Source: Pseudoalteromonas holothuriae (GTDB lineage Bacteria; Pseudomonadota; Gammaproteobacteria; Enterobacterales; Alteromonadaceae). From it: a DNA stretch of 64,000 bases. Where the stretch lies: positions 62,001-126,000 of the forward strand of contig NZ_CAMAPC010000011.1 in NCBI RefSeq assembly GCF_945859825.1. The letters are read 5' to 3'. Positions 13,101-21,922 of the stretch are shown here, piece after piece; the stretch's first letter is position 1; the number at the start of each line of letters is the position of its first letter. The position numbers and the translations under genes were made by a program. Below the pieces are notes generated by a model that saw only the letters and a program-made list of their open reading frames with translations, was not told the origin of the DNA and did no database searches.

Positions 13101-16100
13101 TTTTAAACCCACTTTTAATGATGTGGATAAGGATGACACACACACATTCAGTATTGTCAATAAGCCAGATTGGGCAACGTTTAATACACAAACAGGTGAA
13201 TTATCAGGTACGCCAAACAATGATAATGTTGGTAGTACACAAGGAATTGTGATCACGGTCACAGACAGCGACGAAGCCGCGACATCATTGCCCGCTTTCT
13301 CATTAACGGTTGAAAATACCAACGACGCGCCAACGATTTCAGGCACTCCTGCAACGTCAGTGAAAGAAGATGCTGCTTATCGTTTTAAACCCACTTTTAA
13401 TGATGTAGATAAGGGTGACACACACACATTCAGTATTGTCAATAAGCCAAATTGGACAACGTTTAATGCACAAACAGGTGAATTGTCAGGTACGCCTAAC
13501 AACGATAGTGTTGGTAGTACCCAAGGGATTGTGATCACGGTCACCGACAGCGACGAAGCAGCGACATCATTACCTGCTTTCACTTTAACGGTTGAAAATA
13601 CCAACGACGCGCCAACGATTTCAGGGTCTCCTGCAACGTCAGTGAAAGAAGATGCTGCTTATCGTTTTAAACCCACTTTTAATGATGTGGATAAGGATGA
13701 CACACACACATTCAGTATTGTCAATAAGCCAGATTGGGCAACGTTTAATACACAAACAGGTGAATTATCAGGTACGCCAAACAATGATAATGTTGGTAGT
13801 ACACAAGGAGTTGTGATCATGGTCACAGACAGCGACGAAGCCGCGACATCATTGCCCGCTTTCTCATTAACGGTTGAAAATACCAATGACGTGCCTACGA
13901 TTTCAGGCACTCCTGTAACGTCAGTGAAAGAAGATGCTGCTTATCGTTTTAAACCCACTTTTAATGATGTGGATAAGGATGACACACATACATTCAGTAT
14001 TGCCAATAAGCCAGACTGGGCATCGTTTAATGCACAAACAGGTGAATTGTCAGGTACGCCTAACAACGGTAGTGTTGGTAGTACCCAAGGGATTGTGATC
14101 ACGGTCACCGACAGCGACGAAGCAGCGACATCATTACCTGCTTTCACTGTAACGGTTGAAAATACCAACGACGCGCCAACGGGCAATGATGTTGAGCTTT
14201 CAGTAAAAGAAGGTGAGGCTTTAAAAGTAGATTTAGAAAATGGCTTAATGGTAAATGCAAAGGATGACGACTTAGGCTTTGAAGACCGCCTAATTGTATT
14301 GCTCGATACTAGGCCAAGTTATGGTACTTTAACATTAAATGTAGATGGTAGTTATGAGTATACTCATGGCGGTAGTGAAAATCATCAAGACAGCTTTACA
14401 TTCTATTATCAAGACAAAGCGAAAGCTGAGTCAGCGAAGTATACAGCGACGATTAAGGTAGAAGCCGTTGAAGATGCCCCCAATGTTGTCGATGATCTAA
14501 TAGAGCTCACAGAAGACACATCATCAGAAAAGGTAAATTTACTGGTAAATGATTCAGATCCAGAAAATAACATGGTTGAATCATCGCTGACGATTGTAAA
14601 GCAGCCTAGTAAAGGTACAGTAAGTATTGAAAATGGGGTCGTTGTATATACGGCGAATGAAAATGAAAATGGAGATGACAGCTTTACTTATACAGTAAAA
14701 GACTCCACACAAGCGGTTTCAAAAGAAGCGACAGTACAGGTTAAAATTAAAGCCGTAAACGATGCCCCAAGAGCAGCCGATTTTACTGTCAATATTTCAG
14801 AGGATACGGCATCAGAAGAGCTTGCGGTCAGAGATAAAGCAACCGATGCTGAAGACGGTAAACCAACCAAAGATATCCGCATTACACAAGCTCCAACGAA
14901 AGGTAAAGTGTCTATCGATCAAGCAGCGGGTACCTTTATTTACACGCCTAATGCGAACGAAAACAAAGAAGACAGTTTTAAATATGTAATTGCAGATGGT
15001 GACGGTGTTGAGTCAAATGAAGCAACGGTTTCTATTAACATAGGTGCGGTCAATGACCTTCCTGTGGTTGGTGATGACTCAGTGACTACGAATGAAGATG
15101 AAGGGGTAACTCTCGCCATTTTAAGCAATGACCAAGACATTGAAGATACAAATTTTGCAGCGTCTAGCATTAGTTTACAGAACAATGGTGATTATGATTT
15201 AGCAACCGCCACGGTTGGTGATGACGGCGTATTGGCCATTATGCCCAAACAAGATAAAAACGGTAAGTTAAGTTTTACTTACACGGTTGCTGATAGTGAA
15301 GGCCTGCGCTCATTGCCTGCAACCGTTGAAGTTGAAATCAAGGCGGTTAATGATGCACCGGTTGCAAAAGATAATACAGCGCAAATCAAAGAAGATGGCA
15401 GCATAGAAATCAACGTGCTAGGTAATGACGTTGATGTAGACAGTGAGCTAGCTCCAAACTCGGTGACCATGGTTACACAGCCACGCAATGGTACAGCGAA
15501 AGTGATAGCTACAGGTGCAATTGTTTATACATCGAAAGGAGACTTTTTTGGTGAAGATAGTTTCACTTACACGGTAAAAGACGCTGAAGGGTTGGTTTCT
15601 AATCCAGCTAAGGTGAATATTATCGTAGATTCAGTGAATGATAGGCCAGTTATTTCAGGTACACCGTCAACATCAGTAGATGAAGATCAAGTTTATCGAT
15701 TTACGCCTAGAGCGAGTGATATAGAAGGAGATACGCTCACTTTTTCTATCCAAAACCAACCAACTTGGGCAGATTTTGATGCCACTACAGGCGAGTTAAC
15801 AGGAACCCCAACGGAGGGGCTCGCTGGAAGTTATGACGGTATTGAGATCACGGTCACAGATGGCAATACAGAAGCTAGCTTGGCACCGTTTGCGATATTG
15901 GTTAATGCAGTGAATGATGCACCGGTTATTTCAGGCACCCCAATATTAACAGTGCAGCAAGATCAAGTTTATAGCTTTGCACCAGCGGCTTCGGATGTTG
16001 ACTCACTCACACTCACATTCGCGATTAGCAATGAGCCTAATTGGGCAACGTTTGATACTGAAACAGGCTTGTTAACTGGTACCCCAGAGCGAGATAATGT

Positions 16101-19100
16101 AGGCCGCTTTAGTAACATAGTGATCAGTGTGAGCGATGGCGAGTCGAGTGATAGTTTAGCCGCGTTTTCGATAGACGTGCTCGCGGTTAATGCTGCACCG
16201 GTTGCTAACAATATGCAACAAACGGTGAAAGAAGATGGCACGGTTAGCTTTGTTGCGAACATCAGTGATATTGATGGCGATGCATTAACGATTCAACTGC
16301 AAAATCAGCCGCAACATGGGCAAATTGCGGTCCAAAATGACATCTTCACATATACCCCTTCACCTCAGTTTAATGGTACTGACTCATTTAGCTTTATTGC
16401 GAGCGATGATGAGCTGAGTTCAGAGGCTGCCACAGTTACGATGACAGTGACTTCGGTCAATGATTTGCCAGTTGCAGTTGATGATAGTTACACATTTACA
16501 TCAAACGCAACGGGCCAATACTCTTTAACTGTTTTGGATAATGATACCGACCTTGACGGTGATGCCTTACGTATTGTGGGTGCAAAAACATCTATTGGTA
16601 GTATAACAATTGACGGTGATGTACTTAATCTGCAAGTGGCAGATATGACAAAGGGTCAGGCTGTGGTGACATATCTTGTCGAAGACCTTTATAAAGGCCG
16701 TGATGAAGCGATTGCTGAAATTTCCATTGATGCTTCCCTTTCAAATGTAAGAAGGCCAACCATTACTGCCCCACAATCAATCACGGTTAATGCAACAGGC
16801 TTATTCACTAAAGTTGATTTAGGCACTGCGATTGCAACTGATAGCGATGGGAACGCGTTACCAGTGTCTTTAGCTTCTGGCCAACCAATATTTGCACCCG
16901 GTCGTCATACTGTTTATTGGCAGGCAAAAGACGGGCAAGGTCAGCAAGTGGTTGCAAGCCAAGAAATAAATGTAAATCCATTGGTATCAATTCAAAAAGA
17001 TAGCAAGGTAAGTGAAGATAAAACTTATCGTCTGGAAGTATACTTAAACGGTACTGCACCAAGTTATCCTGTGACGATCCCATATTCTGTTTTGGGCAGT
17101 GCAGATATGGCAGATCACGATTTACAATCGGGTGAGTTTGTTATTACCTCAGGTACGCAGGCCAGTATTGAATTCACCGTCTTTGCAGACAGTGAAGTTG
17201 AAAACAATGAAACTATTGAGGTTATATTAGGTGATGAACTTAATGTTGGCGCTAATTCAACGACGACAATTACCATTGTTGAGCAAAACGTTGCACCGAC
17301 AGTTCGCACTATTGTTACGCAAAATGGTGAAGAGCGTAGCTTAGTCACTGCGACGGATGCACAGGTTTCAATTACGGCACAAGTGTCAGACGTAAATTCA
17401 AATGACCAAGTTAGTGTTGTATGGCATGCGCCAGTGGAATTTGAAAACAATTCCTCTACAACGAACGTGTTTACGTTCAATCCACAGGTATTGCCAAATG
17501 GGATTTACAAAGTGGAGGTCATTGCCTCTGATAATGCGTCACCGAGTTTATCAACCAGAGGTGAAGTGTTTATTGAGGTAGTGGAGTCACTTGCTGCCTT
17601 ATCATCGGATATTGATAGTGATGGTGATTTAATACCAGATAGTGAAGAGGGCTATCAAGATTCTGACAATGATGGTATCCCTGACTATCTTGACAATATT
17701 GACGCTTGTAACGTGTTACCACAGCAAGTTAGCGAATCGTCGCAGTATTTAGTAGAGGGTGAGCCAGGTGTTTGTTTACGTAAAGGAGTAACGGTTGCGC
17801 AAAATCAAACTGGTGGGGCACAACTTAACGCATCAGAGATACCGGTTGATCATGAGGCGACAAACATTGGTGGTATCTTTGATTATGTTGCTGTGGGCCT
17901 ACCAAAAGAAGGGGATATTTACCGAGTGGTCATCCCTCAGCGTAAACCGATTCCCAGCAATGCAGTATATCGTAAATTTAACGACGGACAGTGGAGTAAC
18001 TTTGTAATTGATGAAAATAATAAAGTACTTTCTGCTCGTGGTGAATTAGGTTTTTGTCCCCCTCCTGGAGATGCGCAATGGACGGCTGGAATGGTTGAAG
18101 GGGATTACTGTGTGCAACTACAAATCAAAGATGGTGGTCCTAACGATGATGATGGAATCGCTAATGGTACCGTGGTTGACCCAGGTGGTGTTGCAGTAAC
18201 CGTATCAAATAACATTTTACCTATCGCAAACAGCGATACCGTAACGGTATTATCTGGTCAGAGCGAGACGATTGATGTATTGGCCAATGATACCGATGAA
18301 GATGGTAATACACTGACACTTATTAGTGCGTCGGTAGACTTTGGACAAGTATCGGTCATTAATAATCAGCTCAGCTATAGTGCACCTAAAATGTTCTTAG
18401 GGGTTGCGACAATTCAATATGGTATTACCGATAGTGAGGGGGGGACAGCACAAAGCACCGTGGCTGTTTCAATTGTAAATAACCAAGCACCTATCACCAA
18501 AAATGACAGTGCCAGTAGCACTGGTAATATGCTGAAAATAGATGTATTGGCCAACGATTTGGATCCTGAAGGCTCTGCGCTTACCCTTGTTTCAGCATCT
18601 GCAACACATGGTTCGGTAGAAGTACAAAACAATGTACTACATTATTTACCAGCAAGTGGATTTGAAGGGGTAGATCTTCTTTATTATGTAATGAGTGATG
18701 AGCATGGTGCGACCGCTGAAGGTGAAGTGAGTGTGACTGTCACGTTGCAGACAAATGGTAAGACTACGAGTAAGGTTGAAAACCGTTCTTCGGGTAGCAT
18801 GGGTGTATTGAGCTTATTGCTAGTTTCGGCACTGTTCATTCGCCGTAGTAAAACTGCTTTGCTAGCATTTGCTTTAGCTAGCACGGTGAGTTTAGTAAGT
18901 ACTTCAACGTTGGCAGGTGAGTGGAAGGTGAATGGCTCCGTGGGGACGGCTTTAGCAGACAGCACAGTTGCGAACGATACACTTGCTAATACTTACCTTG
19001 ATGATAAGAGTAATAGCTGGTCAATCGGGGCATTCTATCAATTTGCACCACATTGGGATGTTGGCGTTCGGTATTTAAATTTAGGTAAGGGACGAGCTGA

Positions 19101-19449
19101 CTTCAAAGGGGAGACTGTAAACCTTGATGAAATGCATAATGAATTATCGAAACGAGCACCAGTTTTACCAGAGGGTGGTGCGTTACAAGTGGGCTATGGC
19201 ACTGATTTAGTGAAAAAAGTAACGGGTAAGCTATTTATTGGTGTGTTTGATTGGAAATCTGAAATTAATAGCTTGCTTAATGGCCAGGCTAATATTCACC
19301 ACAAGCAGAATGGACTAAGTGGCTATATTGGCACAGGGATACATTATAGCTTAACTGATTCCATTAAGTTTGGTGTTGATTATAGTCATTACTTTATCTC
19401 GGTAAATGATATCGACGAGATCTCTGCAATAATTAGCTATCGCTTTTAA
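10189..19449 (+). CDS. Giant multidomain surface protein: propeller modules, cadherin/Ig-like repeats, GlyGly-CTERM-like motif and OmpA-like barrel
   Basis: A 3086-residue exported protein with a long signal peptide (about 1-50, ending AIAQ). Two copies of an Ig-like plus NHL/SMP-30-like propeller module (about 60-400 and 520-850) are separated by a cadherin-like domain. Residues 859-1328 hold five 94-residue Ig/cadherin-like repeats, four nearly identical. Then come tandem Big_9/cadherin-like domains (about 1329-2180, with NDAP and NVLGNDVD motifs), a HYR-like domain (about 2188-2265), a Calx-beta domain (about 2267-2367), a thrombospondin type-3 calcium segment (DSDGDLIPDSEEG, about 2474-2505), a choice-of-anchor-U-like region (about 2515-2670) and two more Big_9 repeats. 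At 2869 GSMG, a hydrophobic stretch and RRS resemble a GlyGly-CTERM sorting tail. The frame continues through a second signal-like helix into an OmpA-like barrel (about 2912-3086) ending YRF. It is probably a calcium-binding adhesin; function is inferred only from architecture. Confidence 0.88.
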   Translation: MKLSLKGRAIPDLLGLFIQSRRSNKRKQHALLTLVLSGLLLSQSNNAIAQVAPNFTSNPVTSAEQDQLYSYSVQAIDADDDPIIFAVKEGTSLPSWLKLGVGSTQPNLIAKGIISPGGAGRDEQGNTYVAELNGSSIFKIAPNRVKSPFATVETSRKFGLLVHDGYLYISYYDLGKITRIELSNPQQGERNFTSLSGPLSMTVKDGAMYVAQYRENKISKIDMATQAVSTYTTLTRPFGLGFDSKNNLFIASYGERSIYKYGGVGGQSVKVADFSNDGNVRSISDIKVDANDNLYISTYGTGVKKLLATDLTKVLNITTTGNVWSMTLSSEGVLGWAANDEGKVYSLSTGAVLTGTPSNIDIPVQSGNTVDYPVCLTAADSTANSEQCFTITATNTNDSPVITSNSGGDMASININENLTAVTQVAATDVDVNDTVSYSLVAGKDSEKFQLDSAGNLTFKSAPDFEAPTDSDGNNSYLVDVRADDKFNGHDIQQVTVTITDVVNELASPVFTSTPVLSAKQDQLYSYNVQAIDANHDPITFAVKEGTSLPSWLKFEAGSTQPNMIAEGIKSSAGIARDEQGNTYVAEAFSSGILKIAPNGDTSSFATVNKDAKYAILVHDGYLYIAYFDLNKITRVELSDPNEGEQTFVDIDSPFFMVVKNGAMYVSQHLKGQISKIDMATHEVSEYTKVSSPSGLGFDSNNNLFIAGFNEEKIYKYDGGEELPVVVADFSNDESVEVITDIIVDANDNLYFGTFGTGVKKLLATDLTKVINISTRGNVWGMVLSSEGTLGWVDDSGDGADVYSLSIGAMLTGTPSNIDILVQPGNTVGFPVCLTASDGTASESTEQCFTISAININDAPTISGTPATSVKEDVAYSFKPNFYDVDKDDTLKFSIVNKPTWAVFNTATGELSGTPTNSYVGSTSGIVISVSDLFTAKASLPAFSLTVENTNDVPTISGTPATSVKEDAAYRFKPTFNDVDKDDTHTFSIVNKPDWATFNTQTGELSGTPNNDNVGSTQGIVITVTDSDEAATSLPAFSLTVENTNDAPTISGTPATSVKEDAAYRFKPTFNDVDKGDTHTFSIVNKPNWTTFNAQTGELSGTPNNDSVGSTQGIVITVTDSDEAATSLPAFTLTVENTNDAPTISGSPATSVKEDAAYRFKPTFNDVDKDDTHTFSIVNKPDWATFNTQTGELSGTPNNDNVGSTQGVVIMVTDSDEAATSLPAFSLTVENTNDVPTISGTPVTSVKEDAAYRFKPTFNDVDKDDTHTFSIANKPDWASFNAQTGELSGTPNNGSVGSTQGIVITVTDSDEAATSLPAFTVTVENTNDAPTGNDVELSVKEGEALKVDLENGLMVNAKDDDLGFEDRLIVLLDTRPSYGTLTLNVDGSYEYTHGGSENHQDSFTFYYQDKAKAESAKYTATIKVEAVEDAPNVVDDLIELTEDTSSEKVNLLVNDSDPENNMVESSLTIVKQPSKGTVSIENGVVVYTANENENGDDSFTYTVKDSTQAVSKEATVQVKIKAVNDAPRAADFTVNISEDTASEELAVRDKATDAEDGKPTKDIRITQAPTKGKVSIDQAAGTFIYTPNANENKEDSFKYVIADGDGVESNEATVSINIGAVNDLPVVGDDSVTTNEDEGVTLAILSNDQDIEDTNFAASSISLQNNGDYDLATATVGDDGVLAIMPKQDKNGKLSFTYTVADSEGLRSLPATVEVEIKAVNDAPVAKDNTAQIKEDGSIEINVLGNDVDVDSELAPNSVTMVTQPRNGTAKVIATGAIVYTSKGDFFGEDSFTYTVKDAEGLVSNPAKVNIIVDSVNDRPVISGTPSTSVDEDQVYRFTPRASDIEGDTLTFSIQNQPTWADFDATTGELTGTPTEGLAGSYDGIEITVTDGNTEASLAPFAILVNAVNDAPVISGTPILTVQQDQVYSFAPAASDVDSLTLTFAISNEPNWATFDTETGLLTGTPERDNVGRFSNIVISVSDGESSDSLAAFSIDVLAVNAAPVANNMQQTVKEDGTVSFVANISDIDGDALTIQLQNQPQHGQIAVQNDIFTYTPSPQFNGTDSFSFIASDDELSSEAATVTMTVTSVNDLPVAVDDSYTFTSNATGQYSLTVLDNDTDLDGDALRIVGAKTSIGSITIDGDVLNLQVADMTKGQAVVTYLVEDLYKGRDEAIAEISIDASLSNVRRPTITAPQSITVNATGLFTKVDLGTAIATDSDGNALPVSLASGQPIFAPGRHTVYWQAKDGQGQQVVASQEINVNPLVSIQKDSKVSEDKTYRLEVYLNGTAPSYPVTIPYSVLGSADMADHDLQSGEFVITSGTQASIEFTVFADSEVENNETIEVILGDELNVGANSTTTITIVEQNVAPTVRTIVTQNGEERSLVTATDAQVSITAQVSDVNSNDQVSVVWHAPVEFENNSSTTNVFTFNPQVLPNGIYKVEVIASDNASPSLSTRGEVFIEVVESLAALSSDIDSDGDLIPDSEEGYQDSDNDGIPDYLDNIDACNVLPQQVSESSQYLVEGEPGVCLRKGVTVAQNQTGGAQLNASEIPVDHEATNIGGIFDYVAVGLPKEGDIYRVVIPQRKPIPSNAVYRKFNDGQWSNFVIDENNKVLSARGELGFCPPPGDAQWTAGMVEGDYCVQLQIKDGGPNDDDGIANGTVVDPGGVAVTVSNNILPIANSDTVTVLSGQSETIDVLANDTDEDGNTLTLISASVDFGQVSVINNQLSYSAPKMFLGVATIQYGITDSEGGTAQSTVAVSIVNNQAPITKNDSASSTGNMLKIDVLANDLDPEGSALTLVSASATHGSVEVQNNVLHYLPASGFEGVDLLYYVMSDEHGATAEGEVSVTVTLQTNGKTTSKVENRSSGSMGVLSLLLVSALFIRRSKTALLAFALASTVSLVSTSTLAGEWKVNGSVGTALADSTVANDTLANTYLDDKSNSWSIGAFYQFAPHWDVGVRYLNLGKGRADFKGETVNLDEMHNELSKRAPVLPEGGALQVGYGTDLVKKVTGKLFIGVFDWKSEINSLLNGQANIHHKQNGLSGYIGTGIHYSLTDSIKFGVDYSHYFISVNDIDEISAIISYRF
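10384..11380 (+). repeat. First copy of a duplicated Ig-like/propeller module inside the giant gene
   Basis: The module beginning at QDQLYSY and running through EGTSLPSWLK, YVAE, LVHDGYLYI, KKLLATDLTKV and LTGTPSNIDI recurs 1368 bp (456 codons) downstream. The DNA similarity is obvious, for example an identical gatcaattgtactcttat at the start of both copies. Confidence 0.85.
11752..12748 (+). repeat. Second copy of the duplicated Ig-like/propeller module
   Basis: Second member of the 1368-bp-offset duplication. It is diverged but has the same length and domain order, and it ends just before the 282-bp repeat array. Confidence 0.85.
12763..14172 (+). repeat. Five tandem 282-bp coding repeats (94 aa each)
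   Basis: Units start at 12763, 13045, 13327, 13609 and 13891, with exact 282-bp spacing. Unit 1 is diverged. Units 2 and 4 are almost identical to each other, and units 3 and 5 share a separate set of base choices, giving an ABAB order. Each unit encodes an Ig/cadherin-like domain starting near PTISGTP and ending VENTND. Confidence 0.95.
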
Positions 19450-19471
19450 TAATAGTTAATAGCTTCTTAAT

Positions 19472-19506
19472 AAAAAAGCCCTATTGCGTTGTAATAGGGC
19501 TTTTTA
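19472..19506 (+). terminator. Strong Rho-independent terminator after the giant gene
   Basis: The hairpin aaaaagccctatt/aatagggcttttt with a 7-nt loop is followed by T. It lies 22 nt after the stop codon. Confidence 0.92.
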
Positions 19507-19574
19507 TTTTGATTCTAAAGCCAGACCAACTAGAGGTAAAAGGGGGTTGAGGTTGTACGAACCCAGCAAAGTTT

Positions 19575-19905
19575 ATGCCCATGAACGGGTTAACTCGAGC
19601 AGGATATTTTTCCTAATGAATTTTTCATACTCTACTGGCGATAGATCTTCATTAGCAGTATAAAGCTTTTCTAAATTGGACCTGTAATAGATTTTGTGTA
19701 ACTGCCGAGTTTAAATAACACTTTCAAACGGCCTTATCTCCTTTAGCTGCAGCCAATGCTGCTTTAGCTTAAAATTCATGAGACTAGTTTCTACGTTTTT
19801 TGTCGCCATCTATTCCAGTATTTTGGTTACGCATGCCGAAGCTTCTTTTATAATCTCAGCCGTATAACTTTTTACTTTTCTTTTTGTTACTTTACACGTC
19901 AATAA
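19575..19905 (-). mobile_element. Eroded IS3-family transposase remnant
   Basis: On the minus strand a short open segment reads LYTANEDLSPVEYEKF (about 19670-19600), matching the characteristic C-terminal end of IS3-family OrfB. Upstream on the same strand (about 19890-19820) a segment reads KSYTAEIIKEASACVTK, similar to the start of IS3 OrfA. The order fits an IS3 element transcribed leftward that has lost its centre, including the DDE catalytic core, and has gathered stops. No intact ends were found. Identification rests on short motifs only. Confidence 0.45.
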
Positions 19906-20020
19906 TTGGACTATTTTTCATTATTAAAGTGCCCAGTCTAGTCAAATCAGTTCAGTTATTAAAAGAGCGATGAATTGAATAGCCCTCAAATTTAAGGGCT
20001 ATATGTGTGTAGTGATAAGG

Positions 20021-20758
20021 TTAAAATACTGCAGTACGAGGTCTTATCTCAGGAATGTACTCACGAGCTTGTATTTTGTAGTAAATTGCCGAGGCCCTTT
20101 CAGTTGCGCGTTCAATTTGTGAAGGAGAAAGGTGTTTTTCGTCTAAGGCACGGCTTTTAGATGCGGCTTGATTGCCATTGTATTCTGCAATACTATTCCA
20201 AATGTATGACTTTTCAATATTTTTAGTAACACCCAGCCCTTGGTAATACATCAGCGCCATATTAAACTGTGCTAAAGTATAATTACTGGCCGCAGCTTTC
20301 TCGTACCAATCCATAGCAGTGTAGTAATCTTTAATAACACCATCGCCATTTGTGTACATGACACCCAAATTAAATTGTGCTGCTGCCAAGTTTTTTTTAG
20401 CAGCTCTGGTATACAACTCAACAGCCTTTTGCTTATCTTGCTTAACACCTTGGCCTTGTTCATGCATAACGGCCAAGGAAAACATCGCATCTGCAACACC
20501 TGTGTTTATGGCATCTTGAAAAAGCTGTGCAGCTTTTCGCAAGTTTTTAGGCACCCCATGACCGCCTTGGTACATTTTAGCTAGTTCGTATATTCCGGGG
20601 CCGTAACCCATATCAGCTAAATATCTAAATTCTTTTAAAGCGACTTCAAACTGGCCAGCATTTGCCGCTTCAATACCTGATTCTAAGCTTGCATTACTGG
20701 GTAATGCCCATGTCAACATACCAACACATAGGGCAATTCTTACTTTTTTATGCCACAT
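20021..20758 (-). CDS. Sel1-repeat (TPR-like) secreted protein
   Basis: A 245-aa protein with a signal peptide ending near SNA (about residue 23), followed by five or six Sel1-like repeats of about 36 residues with the LG.MY..G.GV and A..WY.KAA pattern. Examples are LAKMYQGGHGVPKN, LAVMHEQGQGVKQD, LGVMYTNGDGVIKD and MALMYYQGLGVTKN. Such solenoids bind protein partners, often at the envelope. I chose the ATG at 20758 because AGGAGGT stands just in front of it. A TTG eight codons earlier is also in frame, but that would place the ribosome binding site inside the gene. It stands alone, with no operon partner, so its specific role is unknown. Confidence 0.88.
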   Translation of the reverse strand: MWHKKVRIALCVGMLTWALPSNASLESGIEAANAGQFEVALKEFRYLADMGYGPGIYELAKMYQGGHGVPKNLRKAAQLFQDAINTGVADAMFSLAVMHEQGQGVKQDKQKAVELYTRAAKKNLAAAQFNLGVMYTNGDGVIKDYYTAMDWYEKAAASNYTLAQFNMALMYYQGLGVTKNIEKSYIWNSIAEYNGNQAASKSRALDEKHLSPSQIERATERASAIYYKIQAREYIPEIRPRTAVF

Positions 20759-20941
20759 GTTACACCTCCTATAATTTGACAATGTCAGTTATGGTGATCA
20801 AACGCTTTATAAAGTATCTATCAGATACGTAAACATTCGCTCACTACGCATTAATGATATGTATTGGACCATTAATAGTGAACTAAGTGCAAGAAAAGAA
20901 TCCAGCGATGGTTAACTATCCGTTCGCTTTAAGCATACATT

Positions 20942-21202
20942 AGGGCGTGTTGACCTTTGAGGTATGATTTTTCAAATCAAAGGCTTTCAATACTATGAAT
21001 GGACTATGTTGCATAATAGTTTATGTTAATAGCCCATGACAACCTAGTGTAAGCTTTTGGTTAAAACCTTTGAGTAGTTCCATTTGGGGATTTTTCTACG
21101 TTATCATCTGATTTGCATAAAATAACTATGCGGCGCAGGCTCTGCTTGGGAAAACAGCCGAATGAAAGCTGTAAAAACACACAGCAAAGATCAACACGGC
21201 CT
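20942..21202. mobile_element. MITE-like element with terminal inverted repeats
   Basis: A 261-bp non-coding block is bounded by imperfect 18-bp terminal inverted repeats: agggcgtgttgacctttg on the left and caaagatcaacacggcct on the right, 16 of 18 positions pairing. The flanking octamers catacatt (20934-20941) and catataat (21203-21210) agree at 6 of 8 bases, as expected for an aged 8-bp target duplication. There is no ORF inside. It is probably a miniature element mobilised by a transposase elsewhere. An IS1595-type source, which makes 8-bp duplications, is only a guess. Confidence 0.6.
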
Positions 21203-21240
21203 CATATAATGCCCTGAAACTGGTTATTTCAAAAAGCGCT

Positions 21241-21894
21241 TTATTTTTTCATTGTAGTGACTGGAATAGTCTGTACTTGAACTTCAGGCTTTGCATAACT
21301 TAATCGTGTGAGCGCCGTTGTTGTATGATACCTGTCAAGGCCGCTGACCGCGACAGTATTGATACGCTCTAAGTCTAAAAAGCCATCTTGGCAATAGGCA
21401 CTATCGTCTTCAAGGTAAATATCTGTTATCTGACCTATAACTAGTTCGGTCTGATTCAGTTCAATTGTTTGTGAACTCTTAAACTCGACGGCTATTTTTA
21501 ATTTGCTCTCTTTTACAAAAGGAGCGATAGAATTTGGCTTGTACTGTGGGTTCAAGCCAACAGCTAAAAACTCAGAGATGTCTTTATCATATCGTGCGGA
21601 TGTTTGGTGTGCTTGTTCAACGATTTCATCGTTCACATGGTTAATTGTATACTGGCCTGTTTGTAATATATTTTCGAGCGTATGCCTTGGTACACTATGA
21701 GGGCGCATTATCATGCCAATTAAAGGAGGGTTTGCTCCTAAATGAAAGATTGAACTGACAATTGATAAATTTTCTTTGCCTTGTGCGTCAACGGTACCAA
21801 TTAAGTTGGCACTTTTAAAACCCGATAATGAGTTAATAAGATGAACACGCGTTTGTTGGTCTAGGTTATTTATATCAGTGGTTGCGAAATGCAT
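21241..21894 (-). CDS. Flavin reductase-like (FMN-binding split barrel) protein
   Basis: A 217-aa cytosolic protein of the flavin-reductase-like/DIM6-NTAB split-barrel family. Typical regions are LIGTVDAQGKENLSIVSS near the N terminus and PPLIGMIMRPHS followed by HTLENILQTGQYTINHV, which match the FMN-binding strands and loop. Members reduce flavins or act as FMN-dependent oxidoreductases; the substrate here is unknown. The ATG at 21894 starts 28 nt after the stop of the upstream SDR gene on the same strand, so it is probably the last gene of an operon (DUF393, SDR, this gene). The MITE-like element lies just beyond its 3' end. Confidence 0.82.
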   Translation of the reverse strand: MHFATTDINNLDQQTRVHLINSLSGFKSANLIGTVDAQGKENLSIVSSIFHLGANPPLIGMIMRPHSVPRHTLENILQTGQYTINHVNDEIVEQAHQTSARYDKDISEFLAVGLNPQYKPNSIAPFVKESKLKIAVEFKSSQTIELNQTELVIGQITDIYLEDDSAYCQDGFLDLERINTVAVSGLDRYHTTTALTRLSYAKPEVQVQTIPVTTMKK

Positions 21895-21922
21895 CGTAAA
21901 CCCTTTTTAGTCTGTGTGATTT

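Noticed and set aside
12763..14172. CRISPR-like array
   Set aside because: The repeat unit is 282 bp, in frame and without spacers; it is a protein-domain repeat.
13095..14186. Four similar minus-strand ORFs of 75-83 codons
   Set aside because: They are antisense shadows of the 282-bp repeats in the giant gene; their similarity simply reflects the repeat.
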